Shown: positions 16,535 through 26,412, numbered from the stretch's first letter. The stretch: 52,530 bases of DNA from an uncultured Cyclobacteriaceae bacterium (GCA_947492745.1 CANLOE010000043.1:1-52530); one strand, 5' to 3'. Numbers and translations: made by a program. Notes: generated by a model not told the origin, from the sequence alone.

Positions 16535-17044
16535 TTATACCTTTACACGCTCTTGAAGGTATGGCCTCCATTCATCACAAAGAAAGCCTGAAAAATCCCT
16601 GAGAAAGAGTACATAAGAGGGTCTAAAGGGGTCATTTTTCAGTTCCAGCCCGGCCTGTTCGGGAGTGTAGTCACCTTTTCTTGCATTACAGCGCTTGCAA
16701 GCGGTAACCAAGTTGCCCCAAGAGGTCTTGCCCCCTTTGGCTTTGGGGACCACATGGTCCAGTGTGAGGTCTTTTTCAATCCCGCAATACTGACATTCAA
16801 ACCCGTCTCTTTTGAAGATATTTTGTCGAGTCAGTGATACCCCTTTGTAAGGTACATTGGTATACTTCAACAATTTGATGACGGCCGGCATAGGAAATGT
16901 TTTGGACACCGTTCGGAGTTGATGACCTTCCGCAGTTACAAGCATCTCGGTTTTATGTAGGTAAGTCAGTAAAAAAGCCTTCTGTACCGAGCAAACCGTA
17001 ATAGGGCTATAATCCTGATTTAATACTAAAACTCTCCTATTCAT
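16535..17044 (-). CDS. HNH endonuclease family protein
   Basis: A 169-residue protein with an N-terminal segment typical of the family (RRVLVLNQDYSPI) and an HNH domain at about 85-130. A CxxC pair (CQYC), LDHVVPKAKGG with the catalytic His, NLVTACKRCN with a second CxxC pair, and ARKGD are visible. The family is a widespread chromosomal single-copy gene in this phylum with no established substrate. There is no sign of a restriction partner or of an intron. Confidence 0.9.
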   Translation of the reverse strand: MNRRVLVLNQDYSPITVCSVQKAFLLTYLHKTEMLVTAEGHQLRTVSKTFPMPAVIKLLKYTNVPYKGVSLTRQNIFKRDGFECQYCGIEKDLTLDHVVPKAKGGKTSWGNLVTACKRCNARKGDYTPEQAGLELKNDPFRPSYVLFLRDFSGFLCDEWRPYLQERVKV

Positions 17045-17091
17045 CCTTACAATATACAGTGATCAGTATTCGAAAACAAAACTCAAAGGGG

Positions 17092-17883
17092 CTATCCTTT
17101 GAACAATCTACGTATACTAAACAAGTTATGTGTATATTGGTTCAGTTCTGGATTAAAAATCCCACGCTTGTCCAGCACATCGAGACGCACTTTTCCCGAG
17201 GCATGGATGATCTCATTCTCCTCTAACAAGACACCTACATGGTGCACGCGCCCTTCCGTATTCACAAAAAACACAAGATCGCCCGGCATGGCTTCTTCAA
17301 AACTCAGGGCTTCACCCTGTTCCGCTTGTTGATAAGCATCGCGCAGGAGCGGATACCCACAGATTTTGAATACGATTTGGGTAAAGCCAGAGCAATCAAT
17401 CCCAAAGGGGGATTTGCCCCCCCAGAGATAAGGCGCGTTGAGGTATTTCAATGCAATCGTTCTCAGAAAGTCAAAATCCCTTTTCTGACTCAGGCCTTTT
17501 GCCTCTCCATTGAAAGCCATTTGTTCTTCTGCTTTGAACAGCTCATTGGTCACAATAGGTAAAATACTGCCCATAAGAATATGGACATGGTGCTTTTGGT
17601 ATAGAATACTCGAATGAAGGTCCGTACAAATCTTATAATCCGAATAATTGATCTGATCGAAATAGGTATCCGATATGGGAGTGTGTTGTTTTCGGTCTAT
17701 CCAGCCTTGGTACTTGTCAAAATACAATTCTACCTTCGACCATTTTCCATCAGGCGAATGTTCCAACACGGTGTAATGTTCGCCAAAAAGTAGCTGATGT
17801 ACCATTTCAGCCGTATCGCTTGCAGATGACCGAAGTGGTATCAAGCTCAGTCGACAGATTCCCTTTTCAAGTTGTTCCACCAT
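17092..17883 (-). CDS. C40 (NlpC/P60) cysteine peptidase with SH3-like domain
   Basis: The 263-residue protein has an SH3-like N-terminal half (about 8-70) and an NlpC/P60 domain (about 136-262), with the catalytic C164 (in GIDCSGF), H215 (in VHHVGVLL) and the third polar position H227 (IIHASG). The family cleaves the D-Glu-diaminoacid bond of peptidoglycan peptides. No signal peptide is seen, so it may act on recycled muropeptides in the cytoplasm. The start codon lies 4 bases from a GAGACTG-type hairpin element that fills the whole gap to smpB; its promoter must lie within or beyond that element. Confidence 0.9.
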   Translation of the reverse strand: MVEQLEKGICRLSLIPLRSSASDTAEMVHQLLFGEHYTVLEHSPDGKWSKVELYFDKYQGWIDRKQHTPISDTYFDQINYSDYKICTDLHSSILYQKHHVHILMGSILPIVTNELFKAEEQMAFNGEAKGLSQKRDFDFLRTIALKYLNAPYLWGGKSPFGIDCSGFTQIVFKICGYPLLRDAYQQAEQGEALSFEEAMPGDLVFFVNTEGRVHHVGVLLEENEIIHASGKVRLDVLDKRGIFNPELNQYTHNLFSIRRLFKG

Positions 17884-17887
17884 GTTA

Positions 17888-18097
17888 GAGACTGTTTTAA
17901 ACTATATCCTTTATTTTTCATGAACTTCTTCTGACATAGAAATCGTTGAAATCCTACAAGATAGTGCCGCTATCTCGCTTAGCGCTGAGTCTTTCGCCGG
18001 CCATATCTCCGGGACAGTTCTCTTAACGCTCGGTCTTAGCTCCTTATGCGCTCCAAATAAGTGATAACATCCTCTAAAATAATTTCACAACAGTCTC
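17888..18097. repeat. family B hairpin element, copy 1
   Basis: 210 bp with terminal inverted repeats GAGACTGTTTTAAA-like at the left and the complement of GAGACTGTTGTGAAA at the right. Flanks are TTA (17885-17887) and TCA (18098-18100); the latter is the complement of the smpB stop codon TGA. It shares interior blocks with 26620-26839 (cttaacgctcggtc, tctaaaataat). Confidence 0.8.
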
Positions 18098-18565
18098 TCA
18101 GAATTTGATTCGGGACATTTCTCTCTTCGCATCCTTCTCTTTAATACTGTCTCTCTTATCGTGTAGCTTTTTACCTTTGGCCAGTGCTATCTCCAGCTTT
18201 GCCAAACCGCGCGCGGTCACAAACAAGCGTACAGGGACGATGGTCAGCCCCTTTTCGTTCATCTTCGTCCGCAGCTTTTTCAGCTCCTTTTTGTTCAACA
18301 GGAGCTTACGTTCTCTAGTGGATACATGATTGTAGAAAGAGCCTTGGGCATAAGGAGAAATGTGCATCCCTTTGATAAACAGTTCTTCATCGTTAAAGTA
18401 GCAGTAACCATCGTTCAAGTTGACCTTGCCTTCGCGAATGGACTTTATTTCCGTTCCCTTCAGCACAAGCCCCGCCACATAAGTATCGATAAACTCGTAT
18501 TCATAACGGGCCTGCCTGTTCTTTATATTAATATTATTGGAAAATCTTGACTTATCCTTCGCCAT
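18098..18565 (-). CDS. smpB: SsrA-binding protein SmpB
   Basis: A 155-residue SmpB, which carries tmRNA to stalled ribosomes. Conserved segments: NKQARYEYEF-like start (NINIKNRQARYEYEFIDTYVAGLVLKG is split over the first 40 residues), EIKSIREGKVNLNDGY, HISPY and the C-terminal DKRDSIKEKDAKREMSR tail that enters the mRNA channel. Its stop codon is the target flank of a family B element. Confidence 0.96.
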   Translation of the reverse strand: MAKDKSRFSNNINIKNRQARYEYEFIDTYVAGLVLKGTEIKSIREGKVNLNDGYCYFNDEELFIKGMHISPYAQGSFYNHVSTRERKLLLNKKELKKLRTKMNEKGLTIVPVRLFVTARGLAKLEIALAKGKKLHDKRDSIKEKDAKREMSRIKF

Positions 18566-18685
18566 AATACTTCAAAAATAGAGAAAAAAACCTAGACTTA
18601 CCCCACATTCCTAACGATAGCTGATTTTCATACAAGATTATACTACGGTCACAACAACTTGGCCGGCTCGGCCCAAGGTGGACCC

Positions 18686-18899
18686 TCAGGGCAAACAAAA
18701 AGAGTTCAAGCACAATAACCCACAAAGAAAAGCTATACCAAACAAGGTATACTCAAGAGAAAATGTTTTGGAAAAATATGGCTGTGCCATGACAAAATAG
18801 CTTTCACCGGATTTATAAGGCAAGTCATTGGTAAAAGAGTCATTGGGAGCTTCTCTATTCAAGGAAAACGGAAAACCTGTATAGGGACAAATGTCCCAT
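18686..18899 (-). pseudogene. possible C-terminal remnant of a membrane protein
   Basis: The minus-strand frame reads WDICPYTGFPFSLNREAPNDS, then a segment ending in a hydrophobic stretch (YTLFGIAFLCGLLCLN) and a stop. It looks protein-like, but it runs into the family C element at 18900-19073, whose sequence supplies the rest of the frame. No family recognised. It could be chance. Confidence 0.25.
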
Positions 18900-19073
18900 T
18901 TCAACCCAAAATGGTCGATAGAAATCGTGATGAGCGTATAAACAGCAAAATACCGGCCATTTGGATTCGTTCGGCATAGCACCGCTATGGTGAATGAAGA
19001 CCGGTGGGCAAAGCTTCCGGTAGGAAGCTATTTATGCGCGGAATAGGTTCTCTATTGACCATTTTGGGTTCAA
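18900..19073. repeat. family C hairpin element, copy 3
   Basis: Ends CCCAAAATGGTC and GACCATTTTGGG are perfect inverted repeats, flanked on both sides by TTCAA, a likely target duplication. It has the central cggcatagcaccgctatggtgaat palindrome of the family. It lies between the smpB and tsaD genes. Confidence 0.75.
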
Positions 19074-19154
19074 TTGCGTTTGGGTATAAATGGATTCTAA
19101 AAAGAAATCGGTACCGCTCTCCTACCGTTTCGCTTCATCGCCATAGAACATTCA

Positions 19155-20171
19155 TCATGATAATCGAGGGAGTACCATTCTCGGCATAGGAGTAGCATCC
19201 TGCTGTACGAAATCTCCCTTTAGGTATTTGAAGTGCGCTGTTATGGCAATCATACCTGCATTGTCCGTGCAGTACTGAAAATCAGGGATATATACATTCC
19301 AGTTTCGTTTTTCAGCTTCCAAGTTCAATGTAGTCCTCAGTCCGGCATTGGCGGAGACACCTCCGGCGATGGCTATTTCCCTGATACCATATTCTTTTGC
19401 TGCCCGCTTCAGTTTTTGCATCAGCATACGGATAAGGGTATACTGCAAACTAGCACAGATATCGGGCATATTATCAGCAACAAAGTTCGGATTGCCGGCT
19501 TTCATATCTCTCAGAAAATATAGGAACGCGGTTTTGATTCCCGAGAAGGAGAAGTTGAGGCCCGGCATGGCCGTATCGGGAAAATCAAAAGCTTTGGGGT
19601 TGCCTTGCGCAGCATACCGGTCGATCAGGTGTCCCCCGGGATAAGGTAAGCCCAGCAGTTTTGCGGATTTGTCGAAGGCCTCTCCTACTGCATCGTCCTG
19701 TGTCTCTCCGATGACTTGCATGTCCAGATAATCCCTGACAAGGACAATCTGGGTATGCCCACCGCTGACCGTAAGGCATAAAAAAGGAAAAGAGGGCTTA
19801 CTGTCACCGATAAAGTGTGCCAGGATATGGGCCTGCATATGGTTGACCCCTATCAAGGGAATACCCAAACCCAGTGCCAACCCTTTCGCAAAGGACGCTC
19901 CTACCATGAGCGCACCCAGTAGACCGGGACCCTGTGTGAAAGCCACAGCGTCCAACTCATGACGGTCCACTCCCGCCTCTTTTAGGGCAGTACTCACTAT
20001 AGGGACTATGTGCTGCTGATGTGCCCTAGAGGCCAGTTCGGGAACAACACCACCATAATTTTCGTGTACTGATTGGGTGGCAACGATATTATTCAGTAAT
20101 TTACCGCCTCTGATGAGGGCTGCGGAGGTTTCATCGCAGGAAGATTCGATAGCAAGGATAAGTGAGTCCAT
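19155..20171 (-). CDS. tsaD: tRNA N6-adenosine threonylcarbamoyltransferase TsaD
   Basis: A 338-residue TsaD (Kae1/Gcp) enzyme that transfers the threonylcarbamoyl group to A37 of ANN-decoding tRNAs. Signatures: ILAIESSCDETSAAL at the start, ENYGGVVPELASRAHQQ, the metal-binding H111-MQA-H115, CLTVSGGHTQIVL and AIAGGVSANAGLR. Full length. Its start codon is only 15 bases from that of the divergent tamB gene. Confidence 0.97.
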   Translation of the reverse strand: MDSLILAIESSCDETSAALIRGGKLLNNIVATQSVHENYGGVVPELASRAHQQHIVPIVSTALKEAGVDRHELDAVAFTQGPGLLGALMVGASFAKGLALGLGIPLIGVNHMQAHILAHFIGDSKPSFPFLCLTVSGGHTQIVLVRDYLDMQVIGETQDDAVGEAFDKSAKLLGLPYPGGHLIDRYAAQGNPKAFDFPDTAMPGLNFSFSGIKTAFLYFLRDMKAGNPNFVADNMPDICASLQYTLIRMLMQKLKRAAKEYGIREIAIAGGVSANAGLRTTLNLEAEKRNWNVYIPDFQYCTDNAGMIAITAHFKYLKGDFVQQDATPMPRMVLPRLS

Positions 20172-20186
20172 AATGAGGGATGAATT

Positions 20187-23100
20187 TTGGCGAAATTAAT
20201 TAAAAAACGTTGGGTTAGAGCAGTGCTGGGAATGGTATTTTTCTTCATTGCCATTATTGTACTGCTGCTACTGGCCCTACAAACCCCTTATGTTCAGACA
20301 AAAGTAGTCAAAAAGATATCTAAGGTCATCACCCAGAAAACAGGATTCTATACTTCTTTAGATTATTTTTCCATCCGATGGTTCGATATAGCAGAAGTGG
20401 AGGGTGTGAAAATCTACGACACTGATGGTAACCTAATGCTGGATTTCCCCTCGATTACCATCGATTTCGAGCTGAACTCCTTACTCTACGAAGAAGATAA
20501 GAAACTGGACCTCATCGAAGTCTGGAAAGGCAAAGCTTACCTTATCAAGACCGACCTGAACGATTCCATGAAGACCATCAATGTCGACCTCTTTCTCAAA
20601 AACGTAAAAAAAGCTTTTCTGAAAAAAAACAAAAAAGGAAGTAAAGCCTTCGGCATATCGGAACTCAGTCTGATCGGCTGTCAGATAAAATACCATGACC
20701 CAAGTGAGGACAGTCTATCGGGCAAGCGATTTGATTACCATCATTTTGTGGTCAAGGATATCACTGCGGATATAAGTGAGGTATACCTGCATGCCGATAC
20801 CGTATCCATGGTCGTAGGGGACCTCAGCGCCATCGATAGTTTGACCTCTTTGGAAATCAGCAGTATGAAGACCCACTTCCGATTGACCAAAAGCAGTATG
20901 GAGTTCCAAGAACTTCAAGCTCGGATAGGTAAGAGTTTCCTGTCCGATACGCTCCGTTTCGAATTCGAACATCTGCGCGATCTGGGGGATTTCAACAGCA
21001 AGGTCAACATGTATGCCCATCTCAACCAGACCGAACTGCATACGGATGACATTGCCTTATTTGCTCCCTCTCTCTATAAGTACAATGATAAGTTTGAGAT
21101 CAATGGCCTTCTTGAAGGAAAAGTCAGCAGTTTTACCATGAAAGACTTCGACCTTAGCTTCGGAAATTCTACGGAAATCACCGGTAAGATAAACATGTTC
21201 GGACTCCCTCAGCTCGACGAGACTTTTGTTGATCTCAACATGGTCAACTCCACTATCAATATTCATGACCTGCAAAAGTACATTTCCGGAAAGAGTTACA
21301 ATGCGCTGGCCAAGTTGGAACAGTTCGGTTTCAATGGCCAGTTCACAGGATATCAGAGTGACTTTGTGGCCAAAGGGGATTTTGTCACCAAGTACGGTCG
21401 TGCCCTTCTGGACATCAACCTCAAAGTCGCCGATAACATCAATAACTCAAATTACAGTGGTACCCTGAACACCTCCAATTTCCGTTTGGGAGCTTATTTT
21501 GGGCGAGAAGATATCCTACAGAAAGTGACGGTCAACGGTAAGATAGAAGGTAGCGGACTGACATTCGAAAATGCCGACTTTAACTTAGAAGGAAATATAA
21601 AAAGTATCGGTTTTTACGATTACAATTATAAAAACATCACCACTAACGCTCGTTTTGCCAAAGAACTGTTCGAAGGAAAACTAAGTATCGACGACCCCAA
21701 CCTACAGTTCGTCGGTGAGGGGGCCATCGACCTTCGGGATGGTAGAAATGCCTATAATATCACCGCCAAACTGGACACGCTACAGTTAAAAGCATTGAAT
21801 CTATCCGATAAAGAAATATTTATCGGCGCACATCTGGATATCGATGCCGAAGGACTACAGCTGGACAGTATTACAGGGACGGCTCACATCAGGGACCTCA
21901 ATCTCAATTATGATGGGCGGGAATTCCATGTAGACTCGCTTCAGGTACTTTCCAACTATCAACAAAAGGAAAGAAACCTAAGTCTACTGTCCAGCTTGGC
22001 ACAATTGGATATACACGGTGACTTTCAGCTCACCTCCACCTTTAGGGACCTGAAGGAGCTGTTCAACGAATATCGCCTGAATATCAATAACGACCGTAAG
22101 AGACTCGCCGCCTATTATCGGGAGAAAGCCGCCAGAAAACATCAAGCTTATAATCTAAGCTATGAGATACAACTTAGGGAAATGAACACGCTGCTGGAGC
22201 TTTTGAGCGATAGCACCTATATCTCTCCGAACACGATACTATCGGGTAATTTTTCGGGAGGGTATACGACTATCTTTTCCCTGAACACAGTAGTGGACAG
22301 CATCTACTTCAACAATACCTCCTTCTTCAATACTGAAATCGATATTTCCAGTTCTAAAATCGCAGATAGCACCAATGTACTGGCCATCGGATACATATTG
22401 AGTGAAAAACAGGGCATCAGCGAGGTGTTCAAGACAAAAAACCTTATAGCAGAAGCCATCTGGAACAATGAGCATATCGATTTTAAGTTCGATGCCGAAC
22501 AGGACGGTCTGGACAATTACGTGAAACTGGGAGGAAACATGGATTTCCTGAAAGACCGCACACAGATCAGTCTACTCCCCTCTGACCTGAGGATATTGGA
22601 TAAGGACTGGCAGTTTTCCGAAAACAATCTTATCGAGATTATCGGTAATGAAGTCTCCGTGGACAGTCTGGTGCTGTTCCATGCAGGGCAGCGGCTCGCC
22701 CTTGATGGCGAAATATCGCAGGATGAATCCAGTCCTTTGCGTCTGATCATTGATGATTTCCGATTGGAAAACCTGAACCCCATTATCGACAGGACACTGA
22801 GCGGTCTGCTCAATGGTGAGGTCACCATCAATAACTATTACAATGACCTAAGGGTAGAAAACAGTTTTGAGTTGGATACCTTCAAGATCAATGACTTTCT
22901 GGTAGGGGACATTTCGGGTTCCTCACACTGGAACAATGACCGCAAAGATTTTTATGCGAATTTTTATGTCGACCGCTTAGCCTCCAGGATTGTGGACATT
23001 GAAGGGACGTATACCCCCAAGCATACAAAAAATCCACTTAACCTTGATGCCAAGCTCAACGGTTTGCAGCTCGGTGTGGTCGAATCATTTCTAACAGGTT

Positions 23101-24770
23101 ACTTCAGTGATATCGGTGGCCTGGCCTTCGGTGACTTCAAAGTGGAGGGGACATTGGACGAGCCTATCGTCAAGGGAAGGGGGCAGATACAGCAAGGAAA
23201 GGTCAGAGTGGATTACCTGAACACGCTCTATGAGTTCGGTGGCGATTTCAGTGTCACCGAAAACCTTATTCGGCTGGACGATATCCGATTATATGATGTA
23301 TTCAAACAGGAAGCCCAACTCAAAGGCAGTTTTTCTCATCATGGCTTTAAAAATTTTGAAGCGGCGCTTTATGGTGATATCAATAACTTCCAGGTACTCA
23401 GCACCGCTTCCAAGGACAATGACCTTTTCTATGGTACGGGCTATGCTACAGGTGACATCAGCTTTATCGGTCCTCTGAACAAAATGTCCATCAATGCCAA
23501 TGCAAAGTCCGAAAAGGGCACAAAAATATACATCCCTATCGGAGGTAGCGAAACAGTAGTGCAGGAGGAATTCATCAATTTTACTTCACTGAAAAGCAAA
23601 AAAGAAGAAGAGAAAAAGGAAAAGGAACAGAAAAAAAACGTGGATATCTCCGGACTGAATCTCAACTTCAACCTGGACCTCACCGAAGATGCTTATTGTG
23701 AGATTATTTTTGATATCAAAGCAGGGGATATCATAAGAGGCCGTGGCAATGGTCAGTTGAAACTGGAAATCGACACCAAGGGTGACTTCAATATGTTCGG
23801 AGACTACACGATCAGCAATGGTGGTTATAATTTCACGCTGTACAACATCATCAACAAGGAGTTCGACATCTTGCCCGATAGTAAAATCTCCTGGTATGGG
23901 GATCCTTATGCGGGCATATTGGATATAAAGGCGATTTACAAGCAGCTGGCTTCTTTGGCCCCCATCGTTAACGACAAAGAACTGAGGAAAGTCGCTGACC
24001 TACGCAGGAAGTACCCTACTGAGGTGCGTCTGGAGCTTAACGGACCACTGCTCTCCCCATCCATTGCTTTTGATATCGATATGAACAACTATCCCAACAC
24101 GGTCAATTTACCCGATGGTGGCGGTTCCTTTAGTTTAGATGCTGCGGTCAACTCTTTCAAAAACCAACTGGTCGCCAATGAACAGGAGATGAACCGTCAG
24201 GTGTTCAGCTTGATCGTACTTCGAAAACTGTCCCCTCCGGACGAAGCCTTTGATACGGGCGGTGTCATTGGCAGTAGTGTCAGCGAGTTTGTCTCTAATC
24301 AACTGAGCTATTGGATATCACAGGTCGATGACAATCTGGAAATCGACGTAGACCTGGGCGACCTGGACCCGGAAGCGCTCAATACCTTTCAACTTCGACT
24401 TTCCTATACATTTCTGGACGGCAGGCTAAGGGTCACCAGGGATGGAGGCTTTACCAATCAATACAATGAAACCGATATTGCCAGTATCGCCGGTGACTGG
24501 ACCGTGGAATACCTATTGACCCCTGACGGTAAATTCAGGGCAAAAATGTACAGTAGGACCAATTTCAGTACCATCAGCTCCAATCAAGGGACGGAAACCC
24601 GGACCACTACAGGTTTCAGCCTACTGCATACGCAGAGTTTTAATGAAATCAGGGAACTGTTCGATTCAGCAAAACAACAAAGAAAGCGTAAGGAAAAAGA
24701 AGAGGAAAAGCAGAAGGGCAATATAGCACTCCCTAATAAAGATGCTGTTTTAAAACCTGAAGATGAATAG
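20187..24770 (+). CDS. tamB: TamB-like translocation and assembly module protein
   Basis: A 1527-residue inner-membrane-anchored protein. Residues 13-34 form a membrane anchor after a basic start (MAKLIKKRWVRAV). The body is long beta-rich repetitive sequence of AsmA/TamB type. The C-terminal part (about 1150-1500) is the conserved TamB domain (DUF490: GRGNGQLKLEIDTKGDFNMFGDYTI, LSYWISQVD). Family members bridge inner and outer membranes and help insert outer-membrane proteins or move lipids. The start is a TTG; an in-frame ATG 45 bases later would begin inside the anchor. Lysine/glutamate-rich stretches occur near 1135-1150 and at the C-terminus. Confidence 0.92.
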   Translation: MAKLIKKRWVRAVLGMVFFFIAIIVLLLLALQTPYVQTKVVKKISKVITQKTGFYTSLDYFSIRWFDIAEVEGVKIYDTDGNLMLDFPSITIDFELNSLLYEEDKKLDLIEVWKGKAYLIKTDLNDSMKTINVDLFLKNVKKAFLKKNKKGSKAFGISELSLIGCQIKYHDPSEDSLSGKRFDYHHFVVKDITADISEVYLHADTVSMVVGDLSAIDSLTSLEISSMKTHFRLTKSSMEFQELQARIGKSFLSDTLRFEFEHLRDLGDFNSKVNMYAHLNQTELHTDDIALFAPSLYKYNDKFEINGLLEGKVSSFTMKDFDLSFGNSTEITGKINMFGLPQLDETFVDLNMVNSTINIHDLQKYISGKSYNALAKLEQFGFNGQFTGYQSDFVAKGDFVTKYGRALLDINLKVADNINNSNYSGTLNTSNFRLGAYFGREDILQKVTVNGKIEGSGLTFENADFNLEGNIKSIGFYDYNYKNITTNARFAKELFEGKLSIDDPNLQFVGEGAIDLRDGRNAYNITAKLDTLQLKALNLSDKEIFIGAHLDIDAEGLQLDSITGTAHIRDLNLNYDGREFHVDSLQVLSNYQQKERNLSLLSSLAQLDIHGDFQLTSTFRDLKELFNEYRLNINNDRKRLAAYYREKAARKHQAYNLSYEIQLREMNTLLELLSDSTYISPNTILSGNFSGGYTTIFSLNTVVDSIYFNNTSFFNTEIDISSSKIADSTNVLAIGYILSEKQGISEVFKTKNLIAEAIWNNEHIDFKFDAEQDGLDNYVKLGGNMDFLKDRTQISLLPSDLRILDKDWQFSENNLIEIIGNEVSVDSLVLFHAGQRLALDGEISQDESSPLRLIIDDFRLENLNPIIDRTLSGLLNGEVTINNYYNDLRVENSFELDTFKINDFLVGDISGSSHWNNDRKDFYANFYVDRLASRIVDIEGTYTPKHTKNPLNLDAKLNGLQLGVVESFLTGYFSDIGGLAFGDFKVEGTLDEPIVKGRGQIQQGKVRVDYLNTLYEFGGDFSVTENLIRLDDIRLYDVFKQEAQLKGSFSHHGFKNFEAALYGDINNFQVLSTASKDNDLFYGTGYATGDISFIGPLNKMSINANAKSEKGTKIYIPIGGSETVVQEEFINFTSLKSKKEEEKKEKEQKKNVDISGLNLNFNLDLTEDAYCEIIFDIKAGDIIRGRGNGQLKLEIDTKGDFNMFGDYTISNGGYNFTLYNIINKEFDILPDSKISWYGDPYAGILDIKAIYKQLASLAPIVNDKELRKVADLRRKYPTEVRLELNGPLLSPSIAFDIDMNNYPNTVNLPDGGGSFSLDAAVNSFKNQLVANEQEMNRQVFSLIVLRKLSPPDEAFDTGGVIGSSVSEFVSNQLSYWISQVDDNLEIDVDLGDLDPEALNTFQLRLSYTFLDGRLRVTRDGGFTNQYNETDIASIAGDWTVEYLLTPDGKFRAKMYSRTNFSTISSNQGTETRTTTGFSLLHTQSFNEIRELFDSAKQQRKRKEKEEEKQKGNIALPNKDAVLKPEDE

Positions 24771-25194
24771 ACTTCTACCCTTTCCGCTATTAAGAGCTTG
24801 TTCAAAAATAAATTTTCAATAATTGTCATTTAAATAAACATATAATATGTACTTAATAATGCGGATATAAGTTACTTTAATACAATAATAAATTTAAATA
24901 ATAATTAATATATTTGACCTTGAACAAATGGCGTTAAAAAAATCAAGAAATGTAGCGTAGAGAAATCCACCCTGTCTGACCGTAGGGAGTTTGGTGGATT
25001 TTAGCGGAATGGATTGATTTTTAGCCTATTTGTTCAAGGTCTTGACTTTTTTGCTTCGTTTTTGGGTCAGGCCAAAAATGAAGAAGCTGACCTATCTTGA
25101 TAGGCTTGGCCTGAGCACCGGACCAACCTATAGTAGATAATATCCGGTTTTTAAGAGTAAAGCAAAATTATATATGGAGAAATGAATCAAATAT
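24771..25194. other. gap containing hairpins between tamB and DUF2279 gene
   Basis: No gene. It holds a very AT-rich stretch (about 24800-24915), the inverted repeat described at 24916-25041, and a second hairpin at about 25052-25086 (GCTTCGTTTTTGG pairing with CCAAAAATGAAG), which may end tamB transcription. Confidence 0.5.
24916..25041. repeat. 126-bp hairpin element (family D)
   Basis: Arms GACCTTGAACAAAT (24916 on) and ATTTGTTCAAGGTC (to 25041) with further pairing inside (GGCGTTAAAAAAATCAA against TTGATTTTTAGCC; GAAATCCACC against GGTGGATTTT). It is a whole-length imperfect palindrome unlike families A-C. Only one copy in the window. Confidence 0.7.
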
Positions 25195-26172
25195 ATGCCC
25201 ATCATTTTTAAACATGCTCTAAGCTTACCTTTACAGCAGCCCCTACCTCTGCTTAGCCTAGTACTGGTGCTGTTCTGCACTGTACCCGGCAGAATCCAGG
25301 CCCAACCCGATACTCTTGTCAGCACTGCTGTAAACATTTCTAAGGACACTGTTCAAAGCAGTAAACACCCACAACGGTTCCGCGGCCTACTTATCGGTGC
25401 GGGAGTCACCTATGGTGCGAGTCTTGTCGCTTTGGACCGTCTGTGGTACAAAGATTTTCCGAGAGAGGGTTTCCGTTTTTTCAATGATAATGCCGAGTGG
25501 AAGCAAGTGGACAAGGTAGGCCATGCCTATTCTACCTTTCACCTTAGCAAAACGGGGTCCATCGCTTTGCGATGGGCAGGACTTTCGCAAAGAAAAGCAG
25601 ACCTATGGGGCAGTGTGATGGGTATGGGCGTAATGGTTCCTATAGAAATCTTCGATGGTTTCTCAGCAGAGTATGGTGCTTCGGTCGGTGATCTGGTGGC
25701 CAATACAGGAGGAGCCGCGCTGTTTCTGGGACAGCAGTTACTTTGGAGGGAAATCAGGATACATCCTAAATTTTCCTTTCGGCAAAGCAGCTATGCCGAA
25801 CTAAGGCCCAATACGCTAGGGAACAATTTTTCGGAAGCCCTACTCAAAGACTACAATGGACAAACCTACTGGCTCTCTTTCGACCTCTATCGTTTTCTGG
25901 GAAAAGACAACCTTTTTCCAAAATGGCTCAACCTCGCGGTAGGATACGGGGCAGAGGGCATGGTCTATGCCAATGATGATGTCAACGCTGCACGGGGCTT
26001 TTCGGCACAGCGACAATACTACCTTAGCATCGATTTCGATTTTAGCCACTTAAAATACCGTTCCAATTTCCTGAAAGGCTTACTCTATTTTATAAATTTG
26101 GTACATTTGCCCGCGCCGGCATTGGCCTATGAAAGCCAAGACGGATTTAGGTTCCACTGGTTGAAATTCTAA
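25195..26172 (+). CDS. DUF2279 outer-membrane-type protein
   Basis: A 325-residue protein with a signal peptide (about 1-36, hydrophobic LPLLSLVLVLFCTVPG, cleavage near IQAQ). The core has the DUF2279 pattern: GASLVALDRLWYKDFPREGFRFFNDNAEWKQVDKVGHA split over about 60-95, with DKxGHxY and later FDGFSAEYGASVGDLVANTGGA. DUF2279 is related to the YfiM lipoproteins; function unknown. Beta-strand-like C-terminal sequence fits an outer-membrane location. Stands alone. Confidence 0.85.
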   Translation: MPIIFKHALSLPLQQPLPLLSLVLVLFCTVPGRIQAQPDTLVSTAVNISKDTVQSSKHPQRFRGLLIGAGVTYGASLVALDRLWYKDFPREGFRFFNDNAEWKQVDKVGHAYSTFHLSKTGSIALRWAGLSQRKADLWGSVMGMGVMVPIEIFDGFSAEYGASVGDLVANTGGAALFLGQQLLWREIRIHPKFSFRQSSYAELRPNTLGNNFSEALLKDYNGQTYWLSFDLYRFLGKDNLFPKWLNLAVGYGAEGMVYANDDVNAARGFSAQRQYYLSIDFDFSHLKYRSNFLKGLLYFINLVHLPAPALAYESQDGFRFHWLKF

Positions 26173-26340
26173 CCCGATGATGTGTTGGAACTTTTCATGA
26201 GGGCTTAATTAGCCATAAATAAAGGTGTTCTGTTGGGTTTAGCGCAGCACTACTACGGTCAGACAAATACATTCATTTCACTGATTTGCGGCGATTTGAG
26301 TTTATAATGCATTTTCAGACCGAAAGTTTATGGATCTATT
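26173..26340. repeat. family C hairpin element, worn copy 4
   Basis: Begins taacccgatgatgtgttggaac directly after the DUF2279 stop and continues with catgagggcttaa..., gtttagcgcagcac... and ttcactgatttgcgg..., which are family C blocks in rearranged or degraded form. The right boundary is unclear. Confidence 0.4.
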
Positions 26341-26412
26341 GGAAAAACAGACCTTATACGAAAAAACCGAGGATTCATAAATGACGATAAAACAAATACA
26401 ATAGTGAACTTA

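Noticed and set aside
19004-19189. Plus-strand frame between smpB and tsaD
   Set aside because: Its first part is the right half of a family C element and the rest is antisense to the tsaD end.
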